Assembly: GCF_017255015.1 (NCBI RefSeq)
Contig: NZ_JAFKCS010000020.1
Span: 36,861-87,681 of the forward strand
Length of the DNA: 50,821 bases
DNA from: Bowmanella yangjiangensis
Lineage (GTDB): Bacteria > Pseudomonadota > Gammaproteobacteria > Enterobacterales > Alteromonadaceae
Direction: 5' to 3'
The translations under genes and the position numbers were made by a program. The notes beneath the pieces are model-generated. The model did no database searches. It saw only the letters and a list, made by a program, of their open reading frames with translations, and was not told the origin of the DNA. Shown here piece by piece: positions 34,898-43,003 of the stretch (its first letter is position 1; each line of letters starts with the position of its first letter).

Positions 34898-36715
34898 ATG
34901 ACTAAGGGAGCTTTGCGCTTAATCTGTTTACTGGGCAGTGTGACACTTGCCTGGAGTGGAACCCTACATGCAGCGTCGACAGCAGACGGTTTAGTTCGCT
35001 CTTTGCAGGCGGACAATTATGAATGTCCGACCGACGAGCAAGCAGCACAAATTGAAGAACATCTGTCATATAACAGTTTACCTCGTTCCAAACTGTTTTA
35101 TTTGCAGGTGCGTAAAGCGCAGTACCTGGCCTGTGGTGGCAAGCTGGAAGAAGCTTCTGAGCTCTTAGAGCAGATGTTGAACGAGCCACCGCCAAACGAA
35201 GGATCAGAGAACTTAGCCTACGCCTTATATTTAGCCGGTATCGTCACCAGTGGCAGTCACTCGCAAGAGCGCTGTGATTATTACCGTGCCGCCGAGCAAG
35301 AAGCACTGAGAGTGGACTCCCAATCAATTTTACTGGGCGCGCAATTAGAGTTGACCTCTACTTGTGATATTGACGAGCAGCATATCGACAAAAGCCTAGC
35401 CAAACTCTATGCCTTGCTGGAGCGTTATTCTGCAGCAGAAGATCAAGCCGTAAGATCGGATATTTTCAATAATATTGGCAATTTGTACGCGCTAATTGGC
35501 CAGCATGAACTGGCGGGGGATCAGTACATTAAGTCTTATCAGATGTCTCAGGGTGTATATCAGGGAGAGACCCTGTTAATGCCGCTGTTTAATGCCATCA
35601 ATGCTTATCTTCATAGTGGTCGATTAGAACAAGCCAATCAGGCACTTTCCGAGCTGATTAAACAAAACAGTCAGGTGAACACGGCGTTGAGTAATGCCTG
35701 GGTACAGCAGGCGCAAGCGGGTTATGCTTTTTATCAGGGTAATCAGCAACTTCTCAAAGATAGCCTGGCGCGTTGGGCGGTATTTCTGCCGGACTTGTCA
35801 CACCCAGACATGGACACTATTTACCGCAGAATGCAGGCTGAAGCCTGCTTGGTGGATTTAGATCTGCGCTGTTTACGCGACTACATTGCACTGGAAGTGC
35901 CACAGCGGCCTTACCAGCTGTCGGAAGATTTGGCTTATTTACGCCTGCTGGTTAATAGCTATCACGTGCTGGGGCAGTCTGATGCTGCCTATGCAGTATT
36001 CAAGCGTTACGACCAGGTTAGTCAGCGCCTATTTGAAACTCAGCAGTCATCTTCCAAGATCCTTGGTGTCGCGCAAATGTTGTCCGACATTGTGGCCTTG
36101 GAGTCTAGCCTTGAACAGATCAAGAAGAAAGAAGCCGTGGCAACCATGCGTTTGGTGGCCGCATTGTCGGTAGTGGCTGCACTGCTGGGGCTGCTCGCCT
36201 GGTTGTTTTACCGCCGTCGCAGGGTAGAGCGGCAGCGGGATCAGCACACCGGATTGCTGACCGGTGGTGCGGCGATGGATAAGCTGAAAGGATTTACTCG
36301 GCCTTCTGTATTGCGTGTCCATGCCATAAGTTTAATTGAGATTGATGGCCTGGACGGTATTAACCTTAGTCATGGCCCGGGAAGTATTGAAAAAGTGCTG
36401 CGACAGGTTGCAGACAAGCTTCGTCAGGCTTGCCGGGTTGGCGATGTGATAGGGCGTATGGGTAGTCAGGAATTTTTGGTCTGCCTTAACGATATAGATG
36501 AGATCCGTGCCAAAGAACATATGGAAGGTTTGATATCAAGCCTGATTCAAAGCGCGTTTGAAACAGCATCAGGGCAAACAGTTAATCTACAGGTACGTTA
36601 TTCGTTAATGATTCTGGATGAAGCTCTGGATGATGTCGTGGCGCTTTATCAGGGGCTTGTTCAGGCCATGGCGCAGGAAAAGCGTATGCAAGGTGCGCAG
36701 CCCGTCTTAACTTAA
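34898..36715 (+). CDS. TPR sensor protein with a degenerate GGDEF domain
   Basis: A 605-residue protein with a signal peptide ending near LHAAS. A periplasmic helical-repeat region of about 350 residues follows, with TPR-like units such as FNNIGNLYALIGQHELAGDQY. A coiled segment, one membrane helix (about 420-440, MRLVAALSVVAALLGLLAWLFY) and a cytoplasmic GGDEF domain complete it. The signature GG(D/E)EF reads GSQEF (522-526), so the second Gly and the acidic residue are lost. It is predicted to be catalytically poor or inactive, perhaps binding nucleotide or a partner. It lies just before the TPR/two-component operon. Confidence 0.85.
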   Translation: MTKGALRLICLLGSVTLAWSGTLHAASTADGLVRSLQADNYECPTDEQAAQIEEHLSYNSLPRSKLFYLQVRKAQYLACGGKLEEASELLEQMLNEPPPNEGSENLAYALYLAGIVTSGSHSQERCDYYRAAEQEALRVDSQSILLGAQLELTSTCDIDEQHIDKSLAKLYALLERYSAAEDQAVRSDIFNNIGNLYALIGQHELAGDQYIKSYQMSQGVYQGETLLMPLFNAINAYLHSGRLEQANQALSELIKQNSQVNTALSNAWVQQAQAGYAFYQGNQQLLKDSLARWAVFLPDLSHPDMDTIYRRMQAEACLVDLDLRCLRDYIALEVPQRPYQLSEDLAYLRLLVNSYHVLGQSDAAYAVFKRYDQVSQRLFETQQSSSKILGVAQMLSDIVALESSLEQIKKKEAVATMRLVAALSVVAALLGLLAWLFYRRRRVERQRDQHTGLLTGGAAMDKLKGFTRPSVLRVHAISLIEIDGLDGINLSHGPGSIEKVLRQVADKLRQACRVGDVIGRMGSQEFLVCLNDIDEIRAKEHMEGLISSLIQSAFETASGQTVNLQVRYSLMILDEALDDVVALYQGLVQAMAQEKRMQGAQPVLT

Positions 36716-36743
36716 TATTCTGTTAAGGGAAGTGTTTTAAAGT
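36711..36743 (+). promoter_or_regulatory. PmrA/QseB-type box and -10 before the two-component operon
   Basis: CTTAAT (36711-36716), five bases, GTTAAG (36722-36727), then ten bases and TAAAGT (36738-36743), 33 bases before the TPR gene start. The tandem half-sites match the consensus of PmrA/QseB-family regulators, and the operon encodes such a regulator, so autoregulation is likely. The left half-site overlaps the stop of the upstream gene. Confidence 0.6.
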
Positions 36744-36775
36744 CGCAGCAGATTGAATAAACCAGGATGATTGCG

Positions 36776-37417
36776 ATGAATAAGTGGATAACAGGACTGT
36801 TCATGTGCCTGGTATGGCAATTAGCTATACCAGCTCAGGCGCAGCAACTGGCAACCCCACTTCTGACACAATTGGCTGATTCGATGGACGGAATTGATGG
36901 CGAGCAAACGCAGCGAGTCTTGATAAGGCTGCAGCAAGAAGCCGAGCGCTATACTCACCAATGCGGGGATTGTGCGGTTAATTGGTTGGTATTAGGCCGC
37001 ATCAGTCATGAACTGGCTCGCCAATCAGGCGGATTGGCTCAGCTTAGAGCGGCGCGTTCCGCCAGGGATGCATTGACCCGCGCAGCGCATTTGGATGCCT
37101 ACGTTGCTGATGGTGAAGCATTATCTGAGTTAGCGCTGCTGTATCTTGAAACACCACCTTGGCCGTTATCTTTTGGTGATGCACACAAGGCGAAAAAGCT
37201 GATTGAAGAAGCTTTGAAAGTTGGGCCAGACAGCGCTGCAAATCACCTTGCTGCTGCTCGCTATCACCTGGAAAAAGGACAAGCGCAAACGGCCAAAAAG
37301 CATCTGGAGCTCGCCATTAATGCCTCACCTGATAATGATGACCCCTTGTATTCCTTGAATTTACGCCAGGCCTCAACCATGCTGGCAAAAATAAATAGTA
37401 GACTGTTGGAACAATGA
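36776..37417 (+). CDS. Exported TPR protein heading a two-component operon
   Basis: A 213-residue protein with signal peptide MNKWITGLFMCLVWQLAIPAQAQ. The mature part has helical repeats, including SALSLLY-like and AANHLAAARYHLEKGQAQTAKKHLELAI, a TPR unit. A CGDC motif lies in HQCGDCAVNWLVLGR. ATG 36776 has AGGA eight bases before it; ATG 36767 is too close. Its stop overlaps the response regulator start (ATGA), so the two are translationally coupled. It may act as a periplasmic accessory for the sensor or permease. Confidence 0.82.
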   Translation: MNKWITGLFMCLVWQLAIPAQAQQLATPLLTQLADSMDGIDGEQTQRVLIRLQQEAERYTHQCGDCAVNWLVLGRISHELARQSGGLAQLRAARSARDALTRAAHLDAYVADGEALSELALLYLETPPWPLSFGDAHKAKKLIEEALKVGPDSAANHLAAARYHLEKGQAQTAKKHLELAINASPDNDDPLYSLNLRQASTMLAKINSRLLEQ

Positions 37418-38070
37418 GACTTTTACTGATTGAAGACGATATGCAACTGGCTGCGGGCTTAATTCAGGCGCTGCGCAGCGAAGGTTTTGCCGTTGATCAT
37501 CTTAGCAGTGGCCGTCAGGGACTGTCCGCTTTGCTGGCTCGACAGGCTGATATGGCTATTCTGGATTTAGGTTTACCGGATATGGATGGCATCGAAATCC
37601 TCAAGCAAGCCAGGCAACAGCGACTGGGTATTCCAATACTGGTATTGACGGCTAGAGACAGCATGGCAGATAAGATTAAGGGCTTGGATTTGGGCGCTGA
37701 CGATTACCTTGCCAAGCCTTTCGATGTGCCGGAATTACTGGCCCGGATTCGGGTTATCGCCAGACGATTAGGAACTTCTGATGATAGCTGTATCGCTATT
37801 GGCACGGTAACCCTGGATACCTTGGCACATAAGGTATTGGTTGAACAGCAGCCTCTGGCGTTATCTCGCCGCGAGTATATGCTGGCTAAAGCCCTGATTG
37901 AAAATGCTGGCCGTATTCAATCCCGCGAACAGCTGGAAAGCCATTTGTATGAGTGGGGGGATGAAGTGGCAAGTAATGCTGTTGAAGTGCATGTTCATCA
38001 TTTGCGTAAAAAATTACCCGCTGGCTTTATTCAGACCATCCGGGGTGTGGGTTATACCGTAAACAAATGA
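37414..38070 (+). CDS. Response regulator, OmpR family (QseB/PmrA-like)
   Basis: A 218-residue protein. The receiver domain (1-120) has acidic residues DD at 8-9, phospho-acceptor Asp51 in ILDLGLPDMDG and Lys in YLAKPFD. The winged-helix domain ends SNAVEVHVHHLRKKL followed by IQTIRGVGYTVNK. The sequence of this wing is typical of QseB, PmrA and TctD. It overlaps both neighbours by four bases. Three sites resembling PmrA boxes occur in this window (before its own operon and two envelope operons), so it is the obvious candidate to bind them. Confidence 0.92.
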   Translation: MRLLLIEDDMQLAAGLIQALRSEGFAVDHLSSGRQGLSALLARQADMAILDLGLPDMDGIEILKQARQQRLGIPILVLTARDSMADKIKGLDLGADDYLAKPFDVPELLARIRVIARRLGTSDDSCIAIGTVTLDTLAHKVLVEQQPLALSRREYMLAKALIENAGRIQSREQLESHLYEWGDEVASNAVEVHVHHLRKKLPAGFIQTIRGVGYTVNK

Positions 38071-39386
38071 GCTCCATTCGCCGCTATCTCGTATTGATAC
38101 TGCTCTCGGTAATTACCTTGGTGCTGTTTTTTGCTGCAATCAAAGGCTACCGGGGTAGTATGGAACGAGCTACCAGTTTGTTCGACAGCCAATTGGTGGC
38201 GGTGGCAGATACGCTCGAGACGATGCAGTTGACAATGCAGGTGGGGCAATTGCGCAAAGAATCCGAGATGATTCTGCAGATTTGGCACAACAACGAGTTG
38301 CTGCTGTATTCCTTTAACAGTCCTAAATCGCCGATGACAGCCTTTGAGCAGGGCTTTCGCGATGAAAACTTTTCCGGTCAGCGTTGGCGTACGCTGGCGC
38401 GATATTATCCTGATTCGCAACACTGGCTCATGTTGGCCCAGCCGTTAAGCCATCGCTACGATTTGGCCGATGAATTAGTGTTGGCGGCAGTGCAGCCGTT
38501 GGTATTCAGTTTGCCTCTGTTGGCGTTGCTGATTTCTCTGGCGGTAAAACAAGGTTTGCGGCCTCTGGTTGGCTTGTCTGATGCGTTAAAACAAAAAAAG
38601 GCCGACGACCTCAGCCCGGTTGAACTGAATCAACCACCGTCAGAGCTGCAGCCAGTCCTCAAAACTATAAATCGTTTGCTGGTTCGATTAGATAGCGCCT
38701 TTGCGCGGGAGCGGCGCTTTGCCTCGGATGCCGCTCATGAACTGCGCACGCCCTTAAGTGTGCTGAAAATCAATTGCCATAACCTGGCTCAGGAGCTGGG
38801 AAGTAAATCCACAAACCTTGCTCAACTTACGGATGGCGTTGAGCGTATGGGGCATGTGGTCGATCAGATTTTGCTTCTAAACCGCACCAACCCAGAGCAT
38901 TTCAGCGTGAATTGGCTTGAGGTTGACCTTTACCAACTTTGCCAACAATGTATTGCTAATCTGTATCCTCAGCTTCATGCCAAACAACAACAGATTGGCC
39001 TGTCTGGTAAAGCTACGCCGATGCGTGGTGATGCCTTTTCATTAAATGTGCTGGTGCAGAATCTGGTGTCCAATGCCAGTAAATATAGCCCGGTTGGCAG
39101 TCAGATCGAGGTGAGTGTCGAGCAGCGTAGTCAGGGTATTTGGCTTTGTGTGGAAGACTCCGGTCCTGGTCTGCCAGAATCTGAGTATGAGCGGGTGTTT
39201 GAACGCTTTTATCGGGTTGGTGGCGATCGTCACCAGTCTGGTACCACGGGTTGTGGCCTGGGATTAGCCATTGTGAAACATATTGTTGATTTATACGGTG
39301 CCCATATTCAATTGCAACGCTCAGTAAAGCTGGGCGGATTATCTGTGCAGGTGCAGTTTAGCGAAACGAGAGGTAAGTATGACTAA
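38067..39386 (+). CDS. Sensor histidine kinase (QseC/PmrB-like)
   Basis: A 439-residue kinase. TM1 (YLVLILLSVITLVLFFAAI) is followed by a periplasmic domain of about 115 residues and TM2 (about 142-160). The dimerisation helix has FASDAAHELRTPLS with phospho-His224. The ATPase domain has N-box NLVSNASKYSP, then EDSGPGLP and GTTGCGLGLAIV. The periplasmic sequence has no ExxE iron motif as in PmrB, so the signal cannot be inferred from it. It is coupled to its regulator by ATGA and to the cupredoxin gene by an eight-base overlap. Confidence 0.92.
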   Translation: MSSIRRYLVLILLSVITLVLFFAAIKGYRGSMERATSLFDSQLVAVADTLETMQLTMQVGQLRKESEMILQIWHNNELLLYSFNSPKSPMTAFEQGFRDENFSGQRWRTLARYYPDSQHWLMLAQPLSHRYDLADELVLAAVQPLVFSLPLLALLISLAVKQGLRPLVGLSDALKQKKADDLSPVELNQPPSELQPVLKTINRLLVRLDSAFARERRFASDAAHELRTPLSVLKINCHNLAQELGSKSTNLAQLTDGVERMGHVVDQILLLNRTNPEHFSVNWLEVDLYQLCQQCIANLYPQLHAKQQQIGLSGKATPMRGDAFSLNVLVQNLVSNASKYSPVGSQIEVSVEQRSQGIWLCVEDSGPGLPESEYERVFERFYRVGGDRHQSGTTGCGLGLAIVKHIVDLYGAHIQLQRSVKLGGLSVQVQFSETRGKYD

Positions 39387-39729
39387 AGGACGTCTTACCC
39401 TTGGCCTGCTGCTGTTGTTTGGTTTGCCCTGCCAGGCCGAGATAGATGAATTTGAGCTGGTGCTTAAGGAACATTTGTTTTACCCCGCCAGGTTGGAGGT
39501 GCCCGCCGGGCGCAAGGTTAAGCTGGTTATCCATAACCAGGACGACACCCCTGAGGAGTTTGACAGTTTTGACCTTAACCGCGAAAAGGTGATTTTCCCC
39601 AATCGTAAGGCGACAGTGTACATTGGGCCGCTAAAACCCGGTGTGTATGATTTTTTTGGTGAGTTTAATCCCAATACCGCACGGGGACAGGTGGTGGCTG
39701 TTCGGCAGGAGGGCGGAAATGCTGATTAA
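39379..39729 (+). CDS. Exported cupredoxin-domain protein (FtrB-like)
   Basis: A 116-residue protein with a signal peptide ending near PCQAE and one cupredoxin fold. The motif DDTPEEFDSFDLNREKVIFPN followed by GPLKPGVYDFFGEFNPNTARG is typical of the cupredoxin partner of FTR1-type ferrous iron permeases (FtrB). It has no Cys-His-Met set of a blue-copper site. It lies between the kinase and the FTR1-like gene with overlaps on both sides. It probably binds metal in the periplasm for the permease or the sensor. Confidence 0.85.
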   Translation: MTKGRLTLGLLLLFGLPCQAEIDEFELVLKEHLFYPARLEVPAGRKVKLVIHNQDDTPEEFDSFDLNREKVIFPNRKATVYIGPLKPGVYDFFGEFNPNTARGQVVAVRQEGGNAD

Positions 39730-40504
39730 TTCCGTGATCCTGTTTTTACGCGATGCCCTGCCGGTGTTTGTTTTAATCAGCATGTTATTAGCGGTGGCGA
39801 ATCATTCGCACCGGCAAATCAGTTGGTTATGGTGGGCGCTGGTACTGGGGTTATTTGGCAGCCTGGGCTTAACGCATGCGGTGGATAATCTCAGTGAGCT
39901 TCTTGATGGCGCCGGGGTTGAGGTTTTCATGTTCAGCGGTCAGGTCGCTACGTTCCTGTTGCTGCTGCTCAGTTTGTATTGCCAGTTTAGTCATAGACGA
40001 CGCGGCTGGCGCTGGTCAGCGATTGCGATAGTTGCCTTGCTTCTAGCTATGGATGGTGCCAACTTCCTGGTGTATTTCTTTAGTTATTGGGCCCATGAGC
40101 AAACGCCTTTGGCCCTTATTATGGGTACGATTCTGGGGGGAGCCGTATGCATGAGCGTGGCGGTGTTGCTGCATATTCTTTGTCGACAGTGGTTGGCGGC
40201 AGGGTATATGTTGCCTGGTGCTTTACTGATGCTGATGTGGGGGGCTGGTCAACTAAGTTACGCCCTTAACCTTCTGACCCAGGTGGATTTGCTCCCACCC
40301 ATGACGCCTATCTGGGATACCAGCAATTGGATTGCGGACAATTCTGAACTTGGGCATTTGCTGAATTCCTTGATGGGATATGAAGCCGCGCCCGGTTTGC
40401 TGCAACTGAGTATTTATTTGTTAGCCGTGGTACTGCCCTTTAGCTGGCTTTACCGGCATGTTCACCTGTCCCGCTCGCCTCTGGCCGCAAAGGGGGAAGT
40501 ATGA
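39719..40504 (+). CDS. FTR1-family membrane protein lacking REXXE motifs
   Basis: A 261-residue protein with about seven membrane helices. FTR1 landmarks are present: MLINSVILFLR at the start, LLDGAGVEVF in helix 2-3, and WDTSNWIADNSELGHLLNSLMGYEA near the end. Both iron-binding REXXE motifs are altered: the first reads RDALP (11-15) and the second MDGAN (111-115). It should sit in the inner membrane, but transport of iron by the classical mechanism is doubtful. ATG 39719 with AGGAGGG is far better than a longer frame from 39641. It overlaps its neighbours on both sides. Confidence 0.8.
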   Translation: MLINSVILFLRDALPVFVLISMLLAVANHSHRQISWLWWALVLGLFGSLGLTHAVDNLSELLDGAGVEVFMFSGQVATFLLLLLSLYCQFSHRRRGWRWSAIAIVALLLAMDGANFLVYFFSYWAHEQTPLALIMGTILGGAVCMSVAVLLHILCRQWLAAGYMLPGALLMLMWGAGQLSYALNLLTQVDLLPPMTPIWDTSNWIADNSELGHLLNSLMGYEAAPGLLQLSIYLLAVVLPFSWLYRHVHLSRSPLAAKGEV

Positions 40505-41196
40505 AAAATCAATTTTTAGCAGCGGCGTCGTTGCTGGTTTGCTGTCTGGCCCAAGCCGATGGCTACGTGGTTGACAAGGTCTACCATCCTAACGTTTTGC
40601 CCGATGAACAGCGATTGGAGTGGCGCTTTATGTCGCGTCAGAATGATGATCGTAATGTACTGGCGCAGCGTATCGGGTATGGCCACTCGTTGTCAGAGTA
40701 TGTGACCATGGAGGCTTACATAGTTGGTGAACGAGACAGAGACGATAATTTTGGTTTGCAGGCCTACGAACTTGAAAGCCGCTGGATGCTTACCGACCAA
40801 GGTAAATACTGGGCAGATTGGGGGCTAGTGTTTGAGTTGGAAAAACAACACAAACAAGATGCCTGGGAGGCCACCTCTGGACTGGTGATGGAAAAGGAAT
40901 TTGGACGTAACAGCCTGACCATGAACTGGTTTCTGGTATACGAATGGGGTAAGGCGCTACATAATGAATTTGAAACCGAGTTTCGCATGCAGTACAGGTT
41001 TCGCTGGAAACCCCAGGTTCAACCTTCTATTGAATTGTTTGTGGGCGAAGATTTTGTTGGTTTAGGCCCCGCACTGATGGGGGTGCAACGATTTGACGGT
41101 CAGCGCCAGTTAAAATGGGAATTAGGTTTTATCTCAGAAGTGAGCGGTGTGGTGAAGGATCATACGCTAAGATTTGTACTGGAGTATGAATTCTAA
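40501..41196 (+). CDS. Predicted outer-membrane beta-barrel protein of the two-component operon
   Basis: A 231-residue protein with signal peptide MKNQFLAAASLLVCCLAQA. The rest has alternating aromatic and polar strands (MNWFLVYEWGKALHNEFETEF, MQYRFRWKPQVQPSIELF) and ends with Phe, as usual for barrels. It contains many Trp and acidic residues. I do not recognise a family. It overlaps the FTR1-like gene by four bases (ATGA), so it belongs to the same function, perhaps as an outer-membrane entry or sensing pore. A lipid-facing periplasmic protein is the alternative. Confidence 0.7.
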   Translation: MKNQFLAAASLLVCCLAQADGYVVDKVYHPNVLPDEQRLEWRFMSRQNDDRNVLAQRIGYGHSLSEYVTMEAYIVGERDRDDNFGLQAYELESRWMLTDQGKYWADWGLVFELEKQHKQDAWEATSGLVMEKEFGRNSLTMNWFLVYEWGKALHNEFETEFRMQYRFRWKPQVQPSIELFVGEDFVGLGPALMGVQRFDGQRQLKWELGFISEVSGVVKDHTLRFVLEYEF

Positions 41197-41214
41197 CCAC
41201 AAATGGAGTTTGTT

Positions 41215-41580
41215 ATGCGAGTCGGCGACTTACCTTTACATGCCGTCATCAGGTACGTTAAAGCATCCGATTCATTGGAAACTGCACGCCAACAAATGCT
41301 TAACGCCAAGATAAGTAGCTTGCTGGTAGTAGATACGAGCGCGGCGCCAGTTGGTCTGATTACCAGTAGAGACCTGCTCAAGGTAAATGGCTCAGGAAAT
41401 ATTGCTGTTGAACAACTGACCACTCAACCCTTGGTGACAATTTCTGAGGATGCCGAAATACGTCAGGCTTGTCGCTTAATGCTTGACCATCAGCTTCACC
41501 ATTTGGCGGTAGTGGGCGATGATGAGGTGGTGGGAATTTTATCCAGTCTGGATATCGTTGCACATTATCTGAGTCTTTAG
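41215..41580 (+). CDS. CBS-domain protein
   Basis: A 121-residue cytoplasmic protein made of one tandem CBS pair: first repeat about 1-55 with SLETARQQMLNAKISSLLVVD and GLITSRDLLK, second about 62-121 with IRQACRLMLDHQLHHLAVVG and VGILSSLDIVAHYL. Such stand-alone pairs bind adenine nucleotides and regulate partners. ATG 41215 with GGAG seven bases before it is preferred to ATG 41203. It follows the barrel gene by 18 bases and may be the last gene of the operon. Confidence 0.88.
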   Translation: MRVGDLPLHAVIRYVKASDSLETARQQMLNAKISSLLVVDTSAAPVGLITSRDLLKVNGSGNIAVEQLTTQPLVTISEDAEIRQACRLMLDHQLHHLAVVGDDEVVGILSSLDIVAHYLSL

Positions 41581-41594
41581 ATGCAAAGGAGAAA

Positions 41595-41616
41595 CCGGCT
41601 GCCGTAAAACAGCCGG
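41595..41616. terminator. Shared terminator between CBS and cytochrome b561 genes
   Basis: Stem CCGGCTG/CAGCCGG with loop CCGTAAAA, between convergent stops and followed by T-rich sequence on the plus strand. Confidence 0.75.
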
Positions 41617-41625
41617 CTTATTGAT

Positions 41626-42168
41626 TTATTTTTTCCCCGGCAACATGCGCAACAGAGTATTGTCCTTTTTGCCGTAATGATGCCAAAGCGCTAAAAAGGC
41701 GTGTAAGCCGATTAAAAAGTAGCCGGCCTGTCCAATAGTTTCATGCCATTCTTTGACCATGCCGGCTAGTTCGCGGTTTTCTGCCACTAGCGGGGGAAGC
41801 GTTAATCCGAAAAAAGGGATGCTTTTACCAGCGGCACTTAAGATAAGCCAGCCTGCTACAGGTAAGCCTAGCATCAGCAAATACAGTAAACCGTGCATGG
41901 CCCCTGCAAGTTTAATCTGCAGTGCAGACGGTGCCGGTTCGATAGCCGGAGCACGGGTGGTCAGACGAAAATAAATGCGGATCAGTACCAGCATACCTAC
42001 CAGTAACCCCAACATAAAATGCCACTGTTTGAGGGCTTCACGAGGATCACTGCCTTTGGGATAAATTTCTCTCAACTCAATGCAAGCGTATACGGCCACA
42101 ATGAGCAGCAGCATAAGCCAATGCATGGCAATGCTGATGGGATGATAGGTGTTGCGTTGGGAAGACAT
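41626..42168 (-). CDS. Cytochrome b561 family protein
   Basis: A 180-residue inner-membrane haem protein with four helices. HPISIAMHWLMLLLIVAVY, KQWHFMLGLLVGMLVLIRI, AGAMHGLLYLLMLGLPVAGW and EWHETIGQAGYFLIGLHAFLALWHHYG supply the paired His ligands typical of bacterial cytochrome b561. ATG 42168 has AGGAA eight bases before it; longer frames lack support. It probably carries electrons from quinol to a periplasmic acceptor. It follows the PAP2 gene by 34 bases and may share the envelope operon transcript. Confidence 0.9.
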   Translation of the reverse strand: MSSQRNTYHPISIAMHWLMLLLIVAVYACIELREIYPKGSDPREALKQWHFMLGLLVGMLVLIRIYFRLTTRAPAIEPAPSALQIKLAGAMHGLLYLLMLGLPVAGWLILSAAGKSIPFFGLTLPPLVAENRELAGMVKEWHETIGQAGYFLIGLHAFLALWHHYGKKDNTLLRMLPGKK

Positions 42169-42202
42169 CTCATTATTCCTTTTTAATTGTAGGGTTATGT
42201 CA

Positions 42203-43003
42203 CTATTGTTCGGCTTTTTCAGGGGATAAGTCAATGGAGGATGTGACCAGTGGAGGGACTGGTGTAAATGCGGTATCACCTGGTACACGAGGGCGTACAA
42301 AGAATTCCAGCAAATCTCGCGGGACATCAAATTGTCGGTATACCTGCCACGCCAAGGTACAAATTATCATCCATGCTAGTAGCATGGAGATTAGCGTATG
42401 ACTTAGGAAATGGTCGCCAATGGCCATTTTGTAGCCCCCCATCAGCCATCCCAGTGAAAGAGTGCTGACCAAGGTTAATTGGCGAGTTCTGGCGGAGGGC
42501 ATCAAGAAAATCAGTGAGAGCAGGGCAAAGCCGCCACTGGCATGACCGGCTGGAAAACATTTCTGTGCTCTGCTTGGCTGTTTATCCGCAGGATAAGAGG
42601 CAAACAGAGAAACATGTTCCACTTTACCGCCGTATTGCACCAGATTTACCGGGCAGGCCATATTGGTTGTGGCTTTTAGCATGCTAACCGAGGAGGGGAC
42701 GAGTATCATCGACAGTATAACTATCAGTAAACCCGCTCGAAGTGGTTTGAGCGATGGTTTAAAGCGACTCAGCAGTAGTGTGCTCGATAGCAACATAAAG
42801 AGCACAAAGAGTGCTGCTTTAATTCCGTCGTAGAAAAATAATCTGGCCCAGGGCTCTTGTTTATCCATAAGCCACTGATGTGTACTGCCGTTATACAGGG
42901 TGTTTTGCACTAACATATCCAGCGGGGTCAGGCTGAATACTGTCACAGTCACGACCAGCAAGGCCGCGGTCAGGATCAGATGTCGTAAAAACAACTTATT
43001 CAT
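42203..43003 (-). CDS. PAP2 family phosphatase of the envelope operon
   Basis: A 266-residue membrane protein with about six helices. KCFPAGHASGGFALLS holds the PAP2 second motif, PSGH reading PAGH at 151-154. The third motif reads YKMAIGDHFLSHTL, with His198 catalytic, Lys in place of the usual Arg and His202 in place of Asp. HFLSH variants of this kind occur in PAP2 proteins paired with EptA. It probably removes phosphate from lipid A or a prenyl/diacylglycerol phosphate. ATG 43003 overlaps the EptA stop by eight bases. Confidence 0.85.
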   Translation of the reverse strand: MNKLFLRHLILTAALLVVTVTVFSLTPLDMLVQNTLYNGSTHQWLMDKQEPWARLFFYDGIKAALFVLFMLLSSTLLLSRFKPSLKPLRAGLLIVILSMILVPSSVSMLKATTNMACPVNLVQYGGKVEHVSLFASYPADKQPSRAQKCFPAGHASGGFALLSLIFLMPSARTRQLTLVSTLSLGWLMGGYKMAIGDHFLSHTLISMLLAWMIICTLAWQVYRQFDVPRDLLEFFVRPRVPGDTAFTPVPPLVTSSIDLSPEKAEQ

